A stretch of DNA of 32,648 nucleotides from Selenomonadaceae bacterium (GTDB taxonomy: Bacteria > Bacillota > Negativicutes > Selenomonadales > Selenomonadaceae): positions 1 to 32,648 of the forward strand of contig JAFSOQ010000011.1 in NCBI GenBank assembly GCA_017446845.1, read 5' to 3'. A program made the position numbers and the translations under genes. This document shows positions 23,394 to 32,639 of the stretch, in pieces. How positions within the stretch are numbered: position 1 is the stretch's first letter; each line of letters starts with the position of its first letter. The notes below the pieces were generated by a model. The model had not been told where the DNA came from. It was given only the letters and a program-made list of their open reading frames with translations, and made no database searches.

Positions 23394-24242
23394 ATGATTG
23401 TCGACATGCACACGCACATTTTCCCAAATGAAATTTCTGTAAACGTCATAGAAAAATTGAGCCGCGTCGCAGGAATACCCGCCTTCACGGACGGAACTTT
23501 GGACGGCTTAAAAAAATCTATGGACGCCGCGCAGATTAATTTCTCGGTGATTTTGCCCGTCGCGACAAACACGAGCCAAGTAGAAAAAATAAATTCGTCC
23601 TCCGCCGCGTTGACTGAAAAATTTTTCGGCGAAGGAATAATTTCATTCGGCTGCATTCACCCCGACTTTACAAATTATCGGGAAGAATTGCGCCGCGTGA
23701 AAAATTTCGGGCTAAAGGGTATCAAAATTCATCCCGTTTATCAAGATACAAATTTGGACGACGTAAAATTTTTGCGAATCCTCGACCGCGCCGCCGAATT
23801 GAATTTAATCGTCGTCACTCACGCCGGACTTGACATAGGATTTCCGGGCGCAGTGCGTTGCAGTCCGCAGATGATAAAAAAAGTCGTCAACACCGTCGGA
23901 GATTTTAAATTCGTCGCGGCTCACATGGGCGGCTGGAAAAATTGGGACGACGTTTTAAAAACTTTGGGCGGCACGAAAATTTTTATCGACACGTCATTTT
24001 CTACGGGTAAAATTGTTCCGCGCAGTGATTCACATTGGCAAGCCGATGATTTGGAAGGTTTAAACGCCGCGCAGTTCATGGAGTTTGTAAAAATTTTCGG
24101 AGCAGACAGAATTCTTTTCGGAACGGACAGCCCGTGGACTTCGCCGAAAACTTCGATAGAATTTATAAAAAATCTTCCGCTCAACGATAAAGATAAAAAT
24201 AAAATTTTAGGCGAAAATGCCCGACGTTTGACGGAAATTTGA
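23394..24242 (+). CDS. Amidohydrolase-2 (ACMSD-like) family metal-dependent hydrolase
   Basis: 282-residue TIM-barrel hydrolase or decarboxylase. Metal-ligand positions visible: DMHTHIFP (HxH near the N-terminus), GIKIHPVYQD, VVTHAGLD, AAHMGGW and LFGTDSPW (late Asp). The pattern fits Amidohydro_2 proteins related to ACMS decarboxylase. Substrate is unknown; neighbours (symporter, ftsZ) give no pathway. The binding site GGGAG follows directly on heptad-repeat copy 3, so the repeat forms part of its leader. No terminator is obvious before the ftsZ promoter. Confidence 0.85.
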   Translation: MIVDMHTHIFPNEISVNVIEKLSRVAGIPAFTDGTLDGLKKSMDAAQINFSVILPVATNTSQVEKINSSSAALTEKFFGEGIISFGCIHPDFTNYREELRRVKNFGLKGIKIHPVYQDTNLDDVKFLRILDRAAELNLIVVTHAGLDIGFPGAVRCSPQMIKKVVNTVGDFKFVAAHMGGWKNWDDVLKTLGGTKIFIDTSFSTGKIVPRSDSHWQADDLEGLNAAQFMEFVKIFGADRILFGTDSPWTSPKTSIEFIKNLPLNDKDKNKILGENARRLTEI

Positions 24243-24270
24243 TTTGTTATAGATTTTTTTCAGTAAGCTA

Positions 24271-24279
24271 TGCTACACT
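24271..24279 (+). promoter_or_regulatory. Possible extended -10 promoter of ftsZ
   Basis: TGCTACACT is an extended -10 (TGn before TACACT) 41 bases upstream of the ftsZ start. The -35 match is poor, which an extended -10 can tolerate. Confidence 0.4.
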
Positions 24280-24320
24280 TACACAGCTTACGTAGAAATT
24301 TTTTCACGGAGGGAAAGCAG

Positions 24321-25580
24321 ATGTTTGAATTCGACGAGAATACGTTAGATCAATTCGCGAAGATAAAAGTAATCGGCATTGGCGGCGGCGGTTCAAATGC
24401 TGTCAACAGAATGATTGAATCCGGCTTGGAAGGTGTGGAATTTATTGCTGTCAACACAGATTCGCAAGCTTTATTGATGAGCAAATCCCCCAAGCGTATG
24501 CAAATCGGAGAAAAATTGACCCGCGGACTGGGCGCGGGTGCTCGTCCCGATATTGGCGAACGCGCGGCGCAAGAAAGTCGCAATGATATTCTGGAAGCTC
24601 TTCGCGGCTCGGATATGGTTTTCATAACGGCGGGCATGGGCGGCGGTACCGGAACGGGTGCGGCTCCCGTTGTCGCCGAATGTGCTCGCGAAGTCAATGC
24701 GCTGACTGTTGCCGTCGTCACTCGACCGTTTGCTTTTGAAGGTCCCAAACGTAAAAGAAATGCCGATATCGGAATAGAGAAACTCAAAAGAAATGTCGAC
24801 GCGATTATCACGATTCCGAACGACCGCTTGCTCCAAGTCGTCGATAAAAAAACTCCCATGACCAAAGCTTTTGTTATCGCCGATGATATTTTGCGTCAAG
24901 GCGTCAAAGGTATCTCGGATTTAATCGCGGTGCCCGGCGTCATTAATTTGGACTTCGCGGACGTACAATCGATTATGAACAATGCCGGAGCCGCGTTAAT
25001 GGGTGTCGGCGAGGCTTCGGGCGACAATGCTGCCGTCGAGGCGGTCAAGAAAGCCATTGCCTCTCCGTTGCTTGAAACAAGTGTCGACAGTGCACGCGGA
25101 ATTTTATTGAACTTCATGGGCGCGACGGATTCTCTGTCAATGATGGAAGTCAACGAGGCGTCAACCACCGTTCAAGAGGCGGCGCACCCCGACGCAGAAA
25201 TTATTTGGGGCGTGAGCGTCGACGAATCTTTGGGCGATACGATTATCGTCACGATTATTGCCACGCGTTTTGGCGAAGAAGAATCTGCTCCCGTCGAAAA
25301 AGAAATTCCTCAGCAACAATTTAATCAACAGCAATTCAATAAGCAAATCCCTCCGCAACAACAATATAATCAACAGCAATTCAATCAGCAAATCCCTCAG
25401 CAACAATTTAACCAACAACAATACAATCAACAGCAATACAATCAGCAACAATACAATCAGCCGGAGCCGCCGCCTTATAACAGAACTTCGCCGACCAATC
25501 AAGACAATCAGCAAAATAATTCGCGCAGTCCTTTCCAAAATATAATTCCGGACTTTTTCAACAGACGCAACAGGAGATGA
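24321..25580 (+). CDS. ftsZ: Cell division protein FtsZ with a Q/N-rich linker
   Basis: Tubulin-like GTPase forming the division ring. 419 residues from ATG 24321 (GGAGGG upstream). GTP-binding signature GGGTGTGAA (108-116 region), T7 synergy loop NLDFADV (209-215) intact. The globular part ends near 318. The intrinsically disordered C-terminal linker is dominated by [10 protein letters not shown] repeats (about 331-380), followed by an NQ-rich stretch and a C-terminal peptide IIPDFFNRR that fits the FtsA/SepF-binding consensus. A second, degenerate FtsZ-like gene follows after 6 bp. ftsA and ftsQ are not upstream, so ftsZ lies outside the usual dcw order here. Confidence 0.97.
   Translation: MFEFDENTLDQFAKIKVIGIGGGGSNAVNRMIESGLEGVEFIAVNTDSQALLMSKSPKRMQIGEKLTRGLGAGARPDIGERAAQESRNDILEALRGSDMVFITAGMGGGTGTGAAPVVAECAREVNALTVAVVTRPFAFEGPKRKRNADIGIEKLKRNVDAIITIPNDRLLQVVDKKTPMTKAFVIADDILRQGVKGISDLIAVPGVINLDFADVQSIMNNAGAALMGVGEASGDNAAVEAVKKAIASPLLETSVDSARGILLNFMGATDSLSMMEVNEASTTVQEAAHPDAEIIWGVSVDESLGDTIIVTIIATRFGEEESAPVEKEIPQQQFNQQQFNKQIPPQQQYNQQQFNQQIPQQQFNQQQYNQQQYNQQQYNQPEPPPYNRTSPTNQDNQQNNSRSPFQNIIPDFFNRRNRR
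25311..25460 (+). repeat. Tandem codon repeats in the ftsZ linker
   Basis: Repeats of 12-15 bases (CAACARTWYAATCAR-type) encode the QQQ(F/Y)N units; four consecutive copies near 25410-25460 are almost identical (CAACAATACAATCAG variants), so the array could expand and contract. Confidence 0.8.
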
Positions 25581-25586
25581 GCTTTA

Positions 25587-26393
25587 GTGTTGGGGAACAG
25601 TTTTGAAAATCAATTTATAAAATTCAAAGTCGTGGGCGTCAACACCAAAGAAAATTCGGGCGGACTGGCGGCAATAAATTTCATGTTGGAAAAAAATTTG
25701 CCCGGAGTAAATTATTTTGCGGTTGACAGAAACGACGTAAAAAATCTTGACGGTTGCAGGGCAATTCACAAATTCCGATTGCTTACCATGGAAGACGAAC
25801 GGAATTTAGTCAGAGCACTGCGCGGCGCGGATATGATTTTTGTCGTCGCCGATGAAGTTTGGGAAAATATTAAAGCTGTGGCACTTGTCGCCCATTGCGC
25901 AAAAAAAGTCGGCGTGCCCGTGATTTTTATCGCAGGCGGGAATTTTGAGGACGCGGAAGACGAAATTATTTTCGACGCGCTGATAAAGTTGCCGAGTAAA
26001 AATTTCGAGTTTGATTCCGCCAAAGTCGTTGAAAATTTTTTTGAGGCGGTGACTTTGCCCGGTCAACCGAAATTGGACGTGAAAACAATTTCGGAGGCTG
26101 TAAAAGATTCGAGAGCTGTCGTAAGCTACGGCGAGCGCGACGGAAAAAATTCTGTCGTGAGAGCCGCCAAAGCCGCCCTTGAGCACGCACAAAATTCCGC
26201 AGATAATTTCAGAGCCGCAAAAAAAATTTTATTCAACGTGACGGCATCCCAAGGAAATCTTTCGTTGGAGGAGGCGCAAAAACTTTTAAAGATTTTTAAA
26301 CGACGTGCGCCCAAAGCAGAAATTTTATTCGGCTTTTCAATCGACGATTGGTTAGTCGCTAAAGTGAAAATTTTAATCGTCGCTTCCGTTTGA
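25587..26393 (+). CDS. Degenerate FtsZ paralogue lacking GTPase motifs
   Basis: 268 residues, GTG start 25587 with AGGAG 10 bases upstream, 6 bp after ftsZ. Residues 10-120 align with FtsZ 12-137: FKVVGV vs IKVIGI, PGVNYFAVDRND vs [33 protein letters not shown] vs [21 protein letters not shown]. The C-terminal 90 residues align with the FtsZ C-terminal domain: SYGERDGKNSVVRAAKAALE vs [20 protein letters not shown], and AEILFGFSIDD vs [11 protein letters not shown]. The GGGTGTG signature is replaced by DEVWENIKA, the N-terminal GGGGSN loop is lost, and NLDFADV has become KLDVKTI. About 60-80 residues of the middle are missing. It is presumably GTPase-dead; the intact frame argues for selection. 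Partner or regulator of FtsZ is an inference. Confidence 0.8.
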   Translation: MLGNSFENQFIKFKVVGVNTKENSGGLAAINFMLEKNLPGVNYFAVDRNDVKNLDGCRAIHKFRLLTMEDERNLVRALRGADMIFVVADEVWENIKAVALVAHCAKKVGVPVIFIAGGNFEDAEDEIIFDALIKLPSKNFEFDSAKVVENFFEAVTLPGQPKLDVKTISEAVKDSRAVVSYGERDGKNSVVRAAKAALEHAQNSADNFRAAKKILFNVTASQGNLSLEEAQKLLKIFKRRAPKAEILFGFSIDDWLVAKVKILIVASV

Positions 26394-26418
26394 CAGAGGC
26401 GGCGTCTTTTTATAAAAT
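26390..26418 (+). promoter_or_regulatory. Sigma-A promoter of the 105-residue gene
   Basis: TTGACA (26390-26395), 17-base spacer, TAAAAT (26413-26418). The -35 contains the stop codon of the FtsZ-like gene. The leader would be very short, about 15 bases. Confidence 0.75.
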
Positions 26419-26426
26419 CAACTTTC

Positions 26427-26436
26427 AAGGAGGTGA
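26427..26436 (+). promoter_or_regulatory. Near-complete Shine-Dalgarno sequence
   Basis: AAGGAGGTGA complements the 16S rRNA 3' end along its whole length and fixes ATG 26441 as the start. Together with the promoter it predicts high expression. Confidence 0.8.
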
Positions 26437-26440
26437 TTTT

Positions 26441-26758
26441 ATGGACGCTAATTTAAAAATCGTGCTTGACCAATACTTTGAGGGAGCATCGAAACTTCAG
26501 CCGAATGTTTTCGTTCCCGTGCGCGACAATCGCGTTATCGAACCGCTTGTCTACGCTTTCTTCAGCGAGACCGAACAGAGTACGCTGATTATATCGGATA
26601 CCCAAGACATTTTGGAAGGCGATATTCTGGTTTATCCGAAGACCCGTCAATTTTGCTACATCGACGACATTCGCCACATCACCGGCAAAAATATTTACGT
26701 CGTTCACTATCACACGAAATATCAGCGCAAAGCTCGTGCACCTTTTGACGCTGAATAA
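26441..26758 (+). CDS. Small conserved-looking protein of unknown function
   Basis: 105 residues, no signal peptide or membrane helix, near-neutral. It starts MDANLKIVLDQYFEGASK and contains VFVPVRDNRVIEPL, FFSETEQSTLIISDTQ and a C-terminal VVHYHTKYQRKARA with basic residues. I do not recognise the family. It has its own near-consensus promoter and an almost perfect Shine-Dalgarno site and ends at a strong terminator, so it is probably an abundant monocistronic product. Position next to ftsZ may be incidental. Confidence 0.8.
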   Translation: MDANLKIVLDQYFEGASKLQPNVFVPVRDNRVIEPLVYAFFSETEQSTLIISDTQDILEGDILVYPKTRQFCYIDDIRHITGKNIYVVHYHTKYQRKARAPFDAE

Positions 26759-26778
26759 AATTTTTCTGCAAACAAAAA

Positions 26779-26813
26779 ATCCCGCGAGAATTTTTCTTGC
26801 GGGATAAATTTTT
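26779..26813 (+). terminator. Rho-independent terminator
   Basis: 12-bp stem ATCCCGCGAGAA / TTCTTGCGGGAT (one G-U pair) with a 3-base loop, then AAATTTTT. It ends the 105-residue gene; A-rich sequence on the left may let it also serve gyrB on the minus strand. Confidence 0.8.
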
Positions 26814-26828
26814 GCAACGTGACGGCAA

Positions 26829-26895
26829 CGTGACGTTGCATCCAATGGTCGCGCCGTGCCGCTCAACATTTTTAGCCGAGTAACCGCGTTCGTAC
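26829..26895. repeat. Intergenic repeat bounded by CGTGACGTTGCATCC, copy B
   Basis: Same 15-base left end as 3077-3091, a common CGCGCCG, and the end CCGCGTTCGTACG. The left end is itself preceded by GCAACGTGACG, a short tandem of the same motif. The 67-69 bp length is kept while the middle differs. Confidence 0.6.
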
Positions 26896-26900
26896 GCAAC

Positions 26901-27051
26901 GCTGCGCATTGCTAGCCTAATCATTCCTAACTCCTAACTAGGATATAGGATTTGGGATTTAGGATTTAGAGGACAAAACCCTAACTCCTAACTCCTAACT
27001 CCTAATTCCTAACTCCTAATTCCTAATTGATAGAACCGCTGCGCATTTCTA
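26901..27051. repeat. Heptad-repeat element, copy 4, with flanking direct repeats
   Basis: The central part (26912-27005) is identical to 538-631 near rlmN. More CCTAATT/CCTAACT units follow and end in TGATAGAA (27028-27035). The element is bounded by 14-base direct repeats GCTGCGCATTGCTA (26901) and GCTGCGCATTTCTA (27038), one mismatch. It lies at the 3' end of gyrB. Confidence 0.85.
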
Positions 27052-27071
27052 ATCAAGAGCATTCTGCATTA

Positions 27072-29129
<2,058 letters not shown>

Positions 29130-29150
29130 TTACCTCCGTTTCTTGCGATA

Positions 29151-29179
29151 AGTTTAGCACAGAAAAATTTTCGTGACAA
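29151..29179 (-). promoter_or_regulatory. Sigma-A promoter of gyrB
   Basis: On the minus strand TTGTCA (rc of 29174-29179), 17-base spacer, TAAACT (rc of 29151-29156), about 28 bases before the TTG start. Confidence 0.7.
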
Positions 29180-29180
29180 C

Positions 29181-29215
29181 AAAAAAGCCCTCGCAAGAAT
29201 TTTTCCTGCAGAGGC
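29181..29215 (-). terminator. Terminator of the rubrerythrin-MBL operon
   Basis: On the minus strand, an imperfect stem GCCTCTGCA / TGCGAGGGC (two bulges) with an A/T loop, then TTTTTTGTTG. It overlaps the upstream edge of the gyrB promoter, separating the two minus-strand units. Confidence 0.65.
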
Positions 29216-29237
29216 AGAAGATTATTTTTCAATCATG

Positions 29238-29270
29238 AGGAATTAGGATTTGGATTGTCTTTTAACTCCC
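29238..29270. repeat. Heptad-repeat element, reduced copy 5
   Basis: Contains AGGAATTAGGATTTGGATTG, then TCTTTTAACTCCC: left-type units, a short core and one right-type unit. It is the shortest member and lies downstream of the MBL-rubredoxin gene; a CTCCC/GGGAG hairpin follows. Confidence 0.5.
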
Positions 29271-29310
29271 AGCTAAATTTGCGGGAGATAAAATTTTTTA
29301 TGTCAAGGAT

Positions 29311-30315
29311 TTATTTTTTACGGAAGGCAGTGGCAGGTTGCTTACAACGCGGACAAACAGCGGGCGGTTCGTCGCCGACGTGTTCATAGCCGCAAACACT
29401 GCAAACCCAAACGGTTCCTTCAACTTTTTCAGGTTCAGCGGATTTATTTTCAGCAACGGGAGTTTCGTCGATTTCGGGAAGCTCCATAATTTTTTGTGCT
29501 TCGAGATTTTCATAACCAAGCGGCGTGTGTGTCGACAGATAAATCGTTTTATTTTCCTTGATGAAGGCGCGAACTCTGTTCAACGTGTCGCGGGCGGCAG
29601 GCAAGTCTTCAAACACGACGGACAATTTATTTTCGAGTAAAGCCTCGTCGGTGTAGGTAACGTCGCCGTGAATCATGTAAAATTTGTCGCCGTCCTCAAC
29701 GATGACGATTGAATTGCCCTTTGTGTGACCGGGCGCGAAAATGTAATAAACACCGTCGGCGATTTTTTGGCAGGCGTTGAAATTTTTATACGCGCCGTCA
29801 GTAAAATCTGTGCGGACGACGTTATCGCCCGTCAATTTCATGTCGTCAGCCTCAATGCGCGAAATAAAAATTTTTGCGTTCGGGAAGTGGCGCAATTCGC
29901 CTGTGTGGTCGGGATGCTTATGAGTGATTAAAATTTTTGAAACTTGTTCCGGCTCGTAACCTGCCGCCTTGAGCGCGTCGACATAATCCTTAACCTTATC
30001 GCCGAAAGTTATCACGGAATCTTTCGTTACGGGAACAGTTTCTTCGGCAGGAAAACCGGTGTCGACCAAGATAACTTCCTTGCCGGTGTCGATAACGTAA
30101 TTTTGCAAGCCGGAGCGGAGTTTTTCTTCCTTAATTGAGCCTTCGGGCAAACCGCCGCCGCAAGCAAACGATTTCATCATGTAGCCGCCGTCAAAGAGTT
30201 TAACAGCAGAAATTTTCATAATCGGAGACCTCCTCGCCTCAACAAAATTTTGACCGTCAATCATCAAGCCGAGCGTCGCAACGCCCGCCGCTTTTATAAA
30301 TTCGCGCCTGTTCAT
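29311..30315 (-). CDS. Metallo-beta-lactamase-fold hydrolase fused to a rubredoxin domain, with Tat-like N-terminus
   Basis: 334 residues. Residues 1-32 start MNRREFIKAAGVATLGLM, a twin-arginine-like signal. The MBL domain (about 35-280) has the metal motif H132xH134xD136H137 (THKHPDHTG), H197 (APGHTKG), D218 (HGDVT) and H263 (STHTP), closest to lactonase-type (AHL lactonase-like) enzymes. A short rubredoxin domain is at the C-terminus (C305, C308, C321, C324). Two starts are possible: ATG 30315, touching the rubrerythrin stop (TAATG), and ATG 30219 (M33), which has a far better GGAGG at 9 bases. The second would give a cytosolic form without the signal. Iron-carrying rubredoxin suggests electron transfer with the neighbouring rubrerythrin. 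Confidence 0.82.
   Translation of the reverse strand: MNRREFIKAAGVATLGLMIDGQNFVEARRSPIMKISAVKLFDGGYMMKSFACGGGLPEGSIKEEKLRSGLQNYVIDTGKEVILVDTGFPAEETVPVTKDSVITFGDKVKDYVDALKAAGYEPEQVSKILITHKHPDHTGELRHFPNAKIFISRIEADDMKLTGDNVVRTDFTDGAYKNFNACQKIADGVYYIFAPGHTKGNSIVIVEDGDKFYMIHGDVTYTDEALLENKLSVVFEDLPAARDTLNRVRAFIKENKTIYLSTHTPLGYENLEAQKIMELPEIDETPVAENKSAEPEKVEGTVWVCSVCGYEHVGDEPPAVCPRCKQPATAFRKK
30229..30233 (-). promoter_or_regulatory. Internal ribosome binding site favouring ATG 30219
   Basis: GGAGG on the minus strand, 9 bases before the internal ATG (M33) of the MBL-rubredoxin gene. It lies inside the coding sequence of the Tat-like segment. Confidence 0.65.
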
Positions 30316-31907
30316 TACGATTTTTCCTTAAACACCGACGCGGGCTGACCGCACACGGGACAAACATCGGGCGGATTATCGCCTTTGCTTTCGTAGCCGC
30401 AAATCGTGCAGACAAAAGTTTTCTGACCGGACGTTTCAGTTTGCGGAGCATGTTCAGTCGGTGCGGGCGCATTTTCAACAAGTTTAAAATCTTTCTTCGG
30501 TTGAGCGCAAACGGGACAAGTCCAATTATCGGGTTCGGCGTCGAGGTCGCCGTAATATCTGTAGCCGCAGCACGGACAGATATAAAGTTTTTTGCCTGCA
30601 GTATCTTCGGGTTTGAAGTCGGGCTTGAACTTTTTGAAAATCTCATCGATAACAACGCCGTGATGCTTTTCTTCCTGCGCGAAAGTTTCCATTTCATCTG
30701 CGGCTTTATCGAAACCTGCGGCGCGGAATTTATCGGCAAGAGCTTTGACATTTGCCTCGCCGCCGTATTCGGCTGCCCTAACTCTGTCGAGCAGTTCCCA
30801 GAAATCTTTCGGATATTTTCCGTTCAAAGTCGCGTAGAAACCTGCGTGCTTAGCTTCTTGATTTGCCGACTCAAGGAGAATTTCCGCTACTTCGTCAAGC
30901 CCTTGTTCCTTAGCAAGACGCGCAAGACCGTAATACATAAGCGTTCCGTTAAGTTCGGCGCGTGCCGCCTCTTTGGAAATGAATTCAAGTTCGGTGCCCT
31001 TGGTTATGCCGTGCAAGCTGACTTTTTCCTTGAAGACGCTTTTTGGCTGACCGCAAACGGGACAACATTCGGGCGGCTCGTCGCCTGTGTGTTCGTAGCC
31101 GCAAACGCCGCAGACCCATTTCTTGCCGCCGGTGGCTAAAACTTCGGGCTTGTATTTTCTCAACAAGTCTTCGATAACAACTCCGTGGTGCCATTCCTGT
31201 TCGGCGAAAATTTCCATTTCGTCGGCAGCTTTATCGAATCCCGCCGCACGAACCATATCCGCCAAACCTTTAATTTTCGTCTTGCCGCTGTATTCGGCTT
31301 TGGCGACGCCCGCGACGAATTGCCAGAAATCTTTTTGAACTTTGCCGCTGAGTACGGCATAAAATCCTGCGTGAACTGCCTCTTGATTCGCCGACTCGAT
31401 AAAAGTGCTCGCGACTTCGTTCAAGCCTTGTTCTTGGGCAAGTCTGGCAAGCGCGTAATACATCATCGTTGCATTAGCCTCGCCCTGCGCCGTTGCCTCC
31501 ATTGCGGGCTGAAGGTCGGTGCCTTTGGTCAAACCGTGCAAACTTTCCGCAACTTTTTTGGAAGGAGAACGATCGATTTTCGGATACTTGAAAGCGTGCC
31601 CGACTCCGAAATGAATAATCCATTCGGGCTTTTCGGTAATCGGAATCCAATAGCCGTAAGCTTTGCCAAATTGCCCTTCGTAGGTGCAACATACAGGTTC
31701 GCCCGTGTCGACTGCTTTATCGCATTGGCAACCTTTGTGGTTTTCGGGCTTGCCCATTGACGAACATTTAATTCCGGGCTTAACTCCGAATTCGGCGGCT
31801 TTTTTGTTGACGGCGACGACTTCGCGGCTCTTTTGCGTAATCATAACCGCTTCGGGGAAATTGTCCCACATCAAGTGAAATGCGCGAATGATTTCTTCGT
31901 TGCTCAC
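30315..31907 (-). CDS. Composite rubrerythrin: PAS-like, two ferritin-like and three rubredoxin domains
   Basis: 530 residues from GTG 31907 (AGGGAG 8 bases upstream). Domain order: PAS-like N-terminus (1-110) with a cysteine group C48, C60, C62, C73, C74; ferritin-like diiron domain 1 (about 122-250; ExxH at E176/H179 and E238/H241); rubredoxin 1 (C266, C269, C282, C285); diiron domain 2 (about 298-425; ExxH at E351/H354 and E413/H416); rubredoxin 2 of the longer classical kind (C444, C447, C464, C467); rubredoxin 3 (C500, C503, C516, C519). The two diiron halves are clear internal duplicates. Rubrerythrins reduce hydrogen peroxide in anaerobes. Ordinary ones are ~190 residues with one of each domain. 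It heads an operon with the MBL-rubredoxin gene. Confidence 0.88.
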   Translation of the reverse strand: MSNEEIIRAFHLMWDNFPEAVMITQKSREVVAVNKKAAEFGVKPGIKCSSMGKPENHKGCQCDKAVDTGEPVCCTYEGQFGKAYGYWIPITEKPEWIIHFGVGHAFKYPKIDRSPSKKVAESLHGLTKGTDLQPAMEATAQGEANATMMYYALARLAQEQGLNEVASTFIESANQEAVHAGFYAVLSGKVQKDFWQFVAGVAKAEYSGKTKIKGLADMVRAAGFDKAADEMEIFAEQEWHHGVVIEDLLRKYKPEVLATGGKKWVCGVCGYEHTGDEPPECCPVCGQPKSVFKEKVSLHGITKGTELEFISKEAARAELNGTLMYYGLARLAKEQGLDEVAEILLESANQEAKHAGFYATLNGKYPKDFWELLDRVRAAEYGGEANVKALADKFRAAGFDKAADEMETFAQEEKHHGVVIDEIFKKFKPDFKPEDTAGKKLYICPCCGYRYYGDLDAEPDNWTCPVCAQPKKDFKLVENAPAPTEHAPQTETSGQKTFVCTICGYESKGDNPPDVCPVCGQPASVFKEKS

Positions 31908-31939
31908 ATGAATCACTCCCTAAAACATAGTACTTTTAA

Positions 31940-31968
31940 AGAATAACCCGCGCAGATTATTTCTGCAA
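31940..31968 (-). promoter_or_regulatory. Possible promoter of the rubrerythrin operon
   Basis: On the minus strand TTGCAG (rc of 31963-31968), 17-base spacer, TATTCT (rc of 31940-31945). Each hexamer matches consensus at four positions. No clear PerR operator was found. Confidence 0.4.
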
Positions 31969-32068
31969 CAGCTTTGACGAAAATTTTTACGATTCGTCGA
32001 TATTGTAAAGCTCAATGAAAAAGCTTTTGTCCGAAAATTTTTTTCCGTGGAAGAAAACCGAATTCAAC

Positions 32069-32097
32069 TTGACAGCGCAAAAAGTTTTTATTACAAT
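32069..32097 (+). promoter_or_regulatory. Sigma-A promoter of rplM
   Basis: TTGACA (32069-32074), 17-base spacer, TACAAT (32092-32097): consensus -35 and one mismatch in -10, as expected for ribosomal protein genes. Confidence 0.9.
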
Positions 32098-32102
32098 CGC
32101 GT

Positions 32103-32160
32103 GAGTATGGCGGGTTGCCGATGTTTCCATTAGCCCCGGACAAAAGCGAACTTCGTCGTG
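32103..32160 (+). ncRNA. Probable L13 leader (autoregulatory mRNA structure)
   Basis: The ~95-base untranslated leader of rplM contains GGCGGGTTGCC, CCATTAGCCCC and GGACAAAAGCG, which can pair (GGGTT with AGCCC) and look like the conserved Firmicutes L13 leader (Rfam L13_leader). That leader is thought to let L13 repress its own operon. The assignment rests on my memory of the motif and on position. Confidence 0.5.
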
Positions 32161-32194
32161 CGTTCAAATCAAAGTCAGTCATGGAGGAAAAATC

Positions 32195-32635
32195 GTGAAA
32201 GATACGTACATGGCAAAGGCGGGCGACGTTGAAAGAAAATGGTATATCGTCGACGCCGAAGGAAAAACCGTCGGTCGTATGGCGGCTGAAATCGCGAAAG
32301 TTCTTCGCGGCAAAAATAAACCCGTGTTCACTCCACACGTCGACACGGGCGATTTCGTTATCGTTATCAATGCGGCTAAGGCTGTCTTCACCGGAAAGAA
32401 ACTCCGCAAAAAAGTTTACTTCCACCACACCGGATACCTCGGCGGCGGAAAATATGCTACTGCGGGCGAGTGGATGCAAAAATTCCCCGAACGCGTCATT
32501 GAACACGCCGTCAAAGGTATGTTGCCGAAAAACAAACTCGGCGCGAATTTGTTCAGAAAACTTCATGTCTTCGCGGACGATAAGCACCCCTACGCCGCGC
32601 AGAAGCCTGAAGAACTTAAAATTGAAACGCGCTAA
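32195..32635 (+). CDS. rplM: 50S ribosomal protein L13
   Basis: Large-subunit ribosomal protein needed early in 50S assembly. 146 residues. Markers: YMAKAGDVERKWYIVDAEGK, GRMAAEIAKVLRGKNKP, FTPHVDTGDFVIVINA, the KVYFHHTGYLGG block and AVKGMLPKNKLG. GTG 32195 is preceded by GGAGG. A ribosome binding site directly after the stop implies another gene, by convention rpsI, beyond the window. Confidence 0.98.
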   Translation: MKDTYMAKAGDVERKWYIVDAEGKTVGRMAAEIAKVLRGKNKPVFTPHVDTGDFVIVINAAKAVFTGKKLRKKVYFHHTGYLGGGKYATAGEWMQKFPERVIEHAVKGMLPKNKLGANLFRKLHVFADDKHPYAAQKPEELKIETR

Positions 32636-32639
32636 GGAG
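32634..32639 (+). promoter_or_regulatory. Ribosome binding site of the next gene (probably rpsI)
   Basis: AAGGAG overlaps the rplM stop. The following gene starts beyond the edge; rpsI is inferred from the usual rplM-rpsI order. Confidence 0.55.

Larger units (their letters stand above)
26759..27071. other. Gene-free region between the 105-residue gene and gyrB
   Basis: It holds the terminator, copy B of the CGTGACGTTGCATCC repeat and heptad-repeat copy 4. No coding sequence or promoter is apparent. Confidence 0.7.

Noticed and set aside
23394..24242. Calling the amidohydrolase an ACMS decarboxylase
   Set aside because: The fold motifs fit but no kynurenine or quinolinate genes are present, so a specific substrate is not supported.
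25258..25545. Asn/Ser-rich frames overlapping the ftsZ linker
   Set aside because: They arise from the CAA/AAT repeat read in other frames.
29270..29300. Additional terminator after the MBL-rubredoxin gene
   Set aside because: The CTCCC/GGGAG hairpin is only five pairs and lacks a T-run on the minus strand; the structure at 29181-29215 is better.
31917..31960. PerR or Fur operator before the rubrerythrin operon
   Set aside because: The A/T-rich segment lacks a convincing inverted 7-1-7 pattern.
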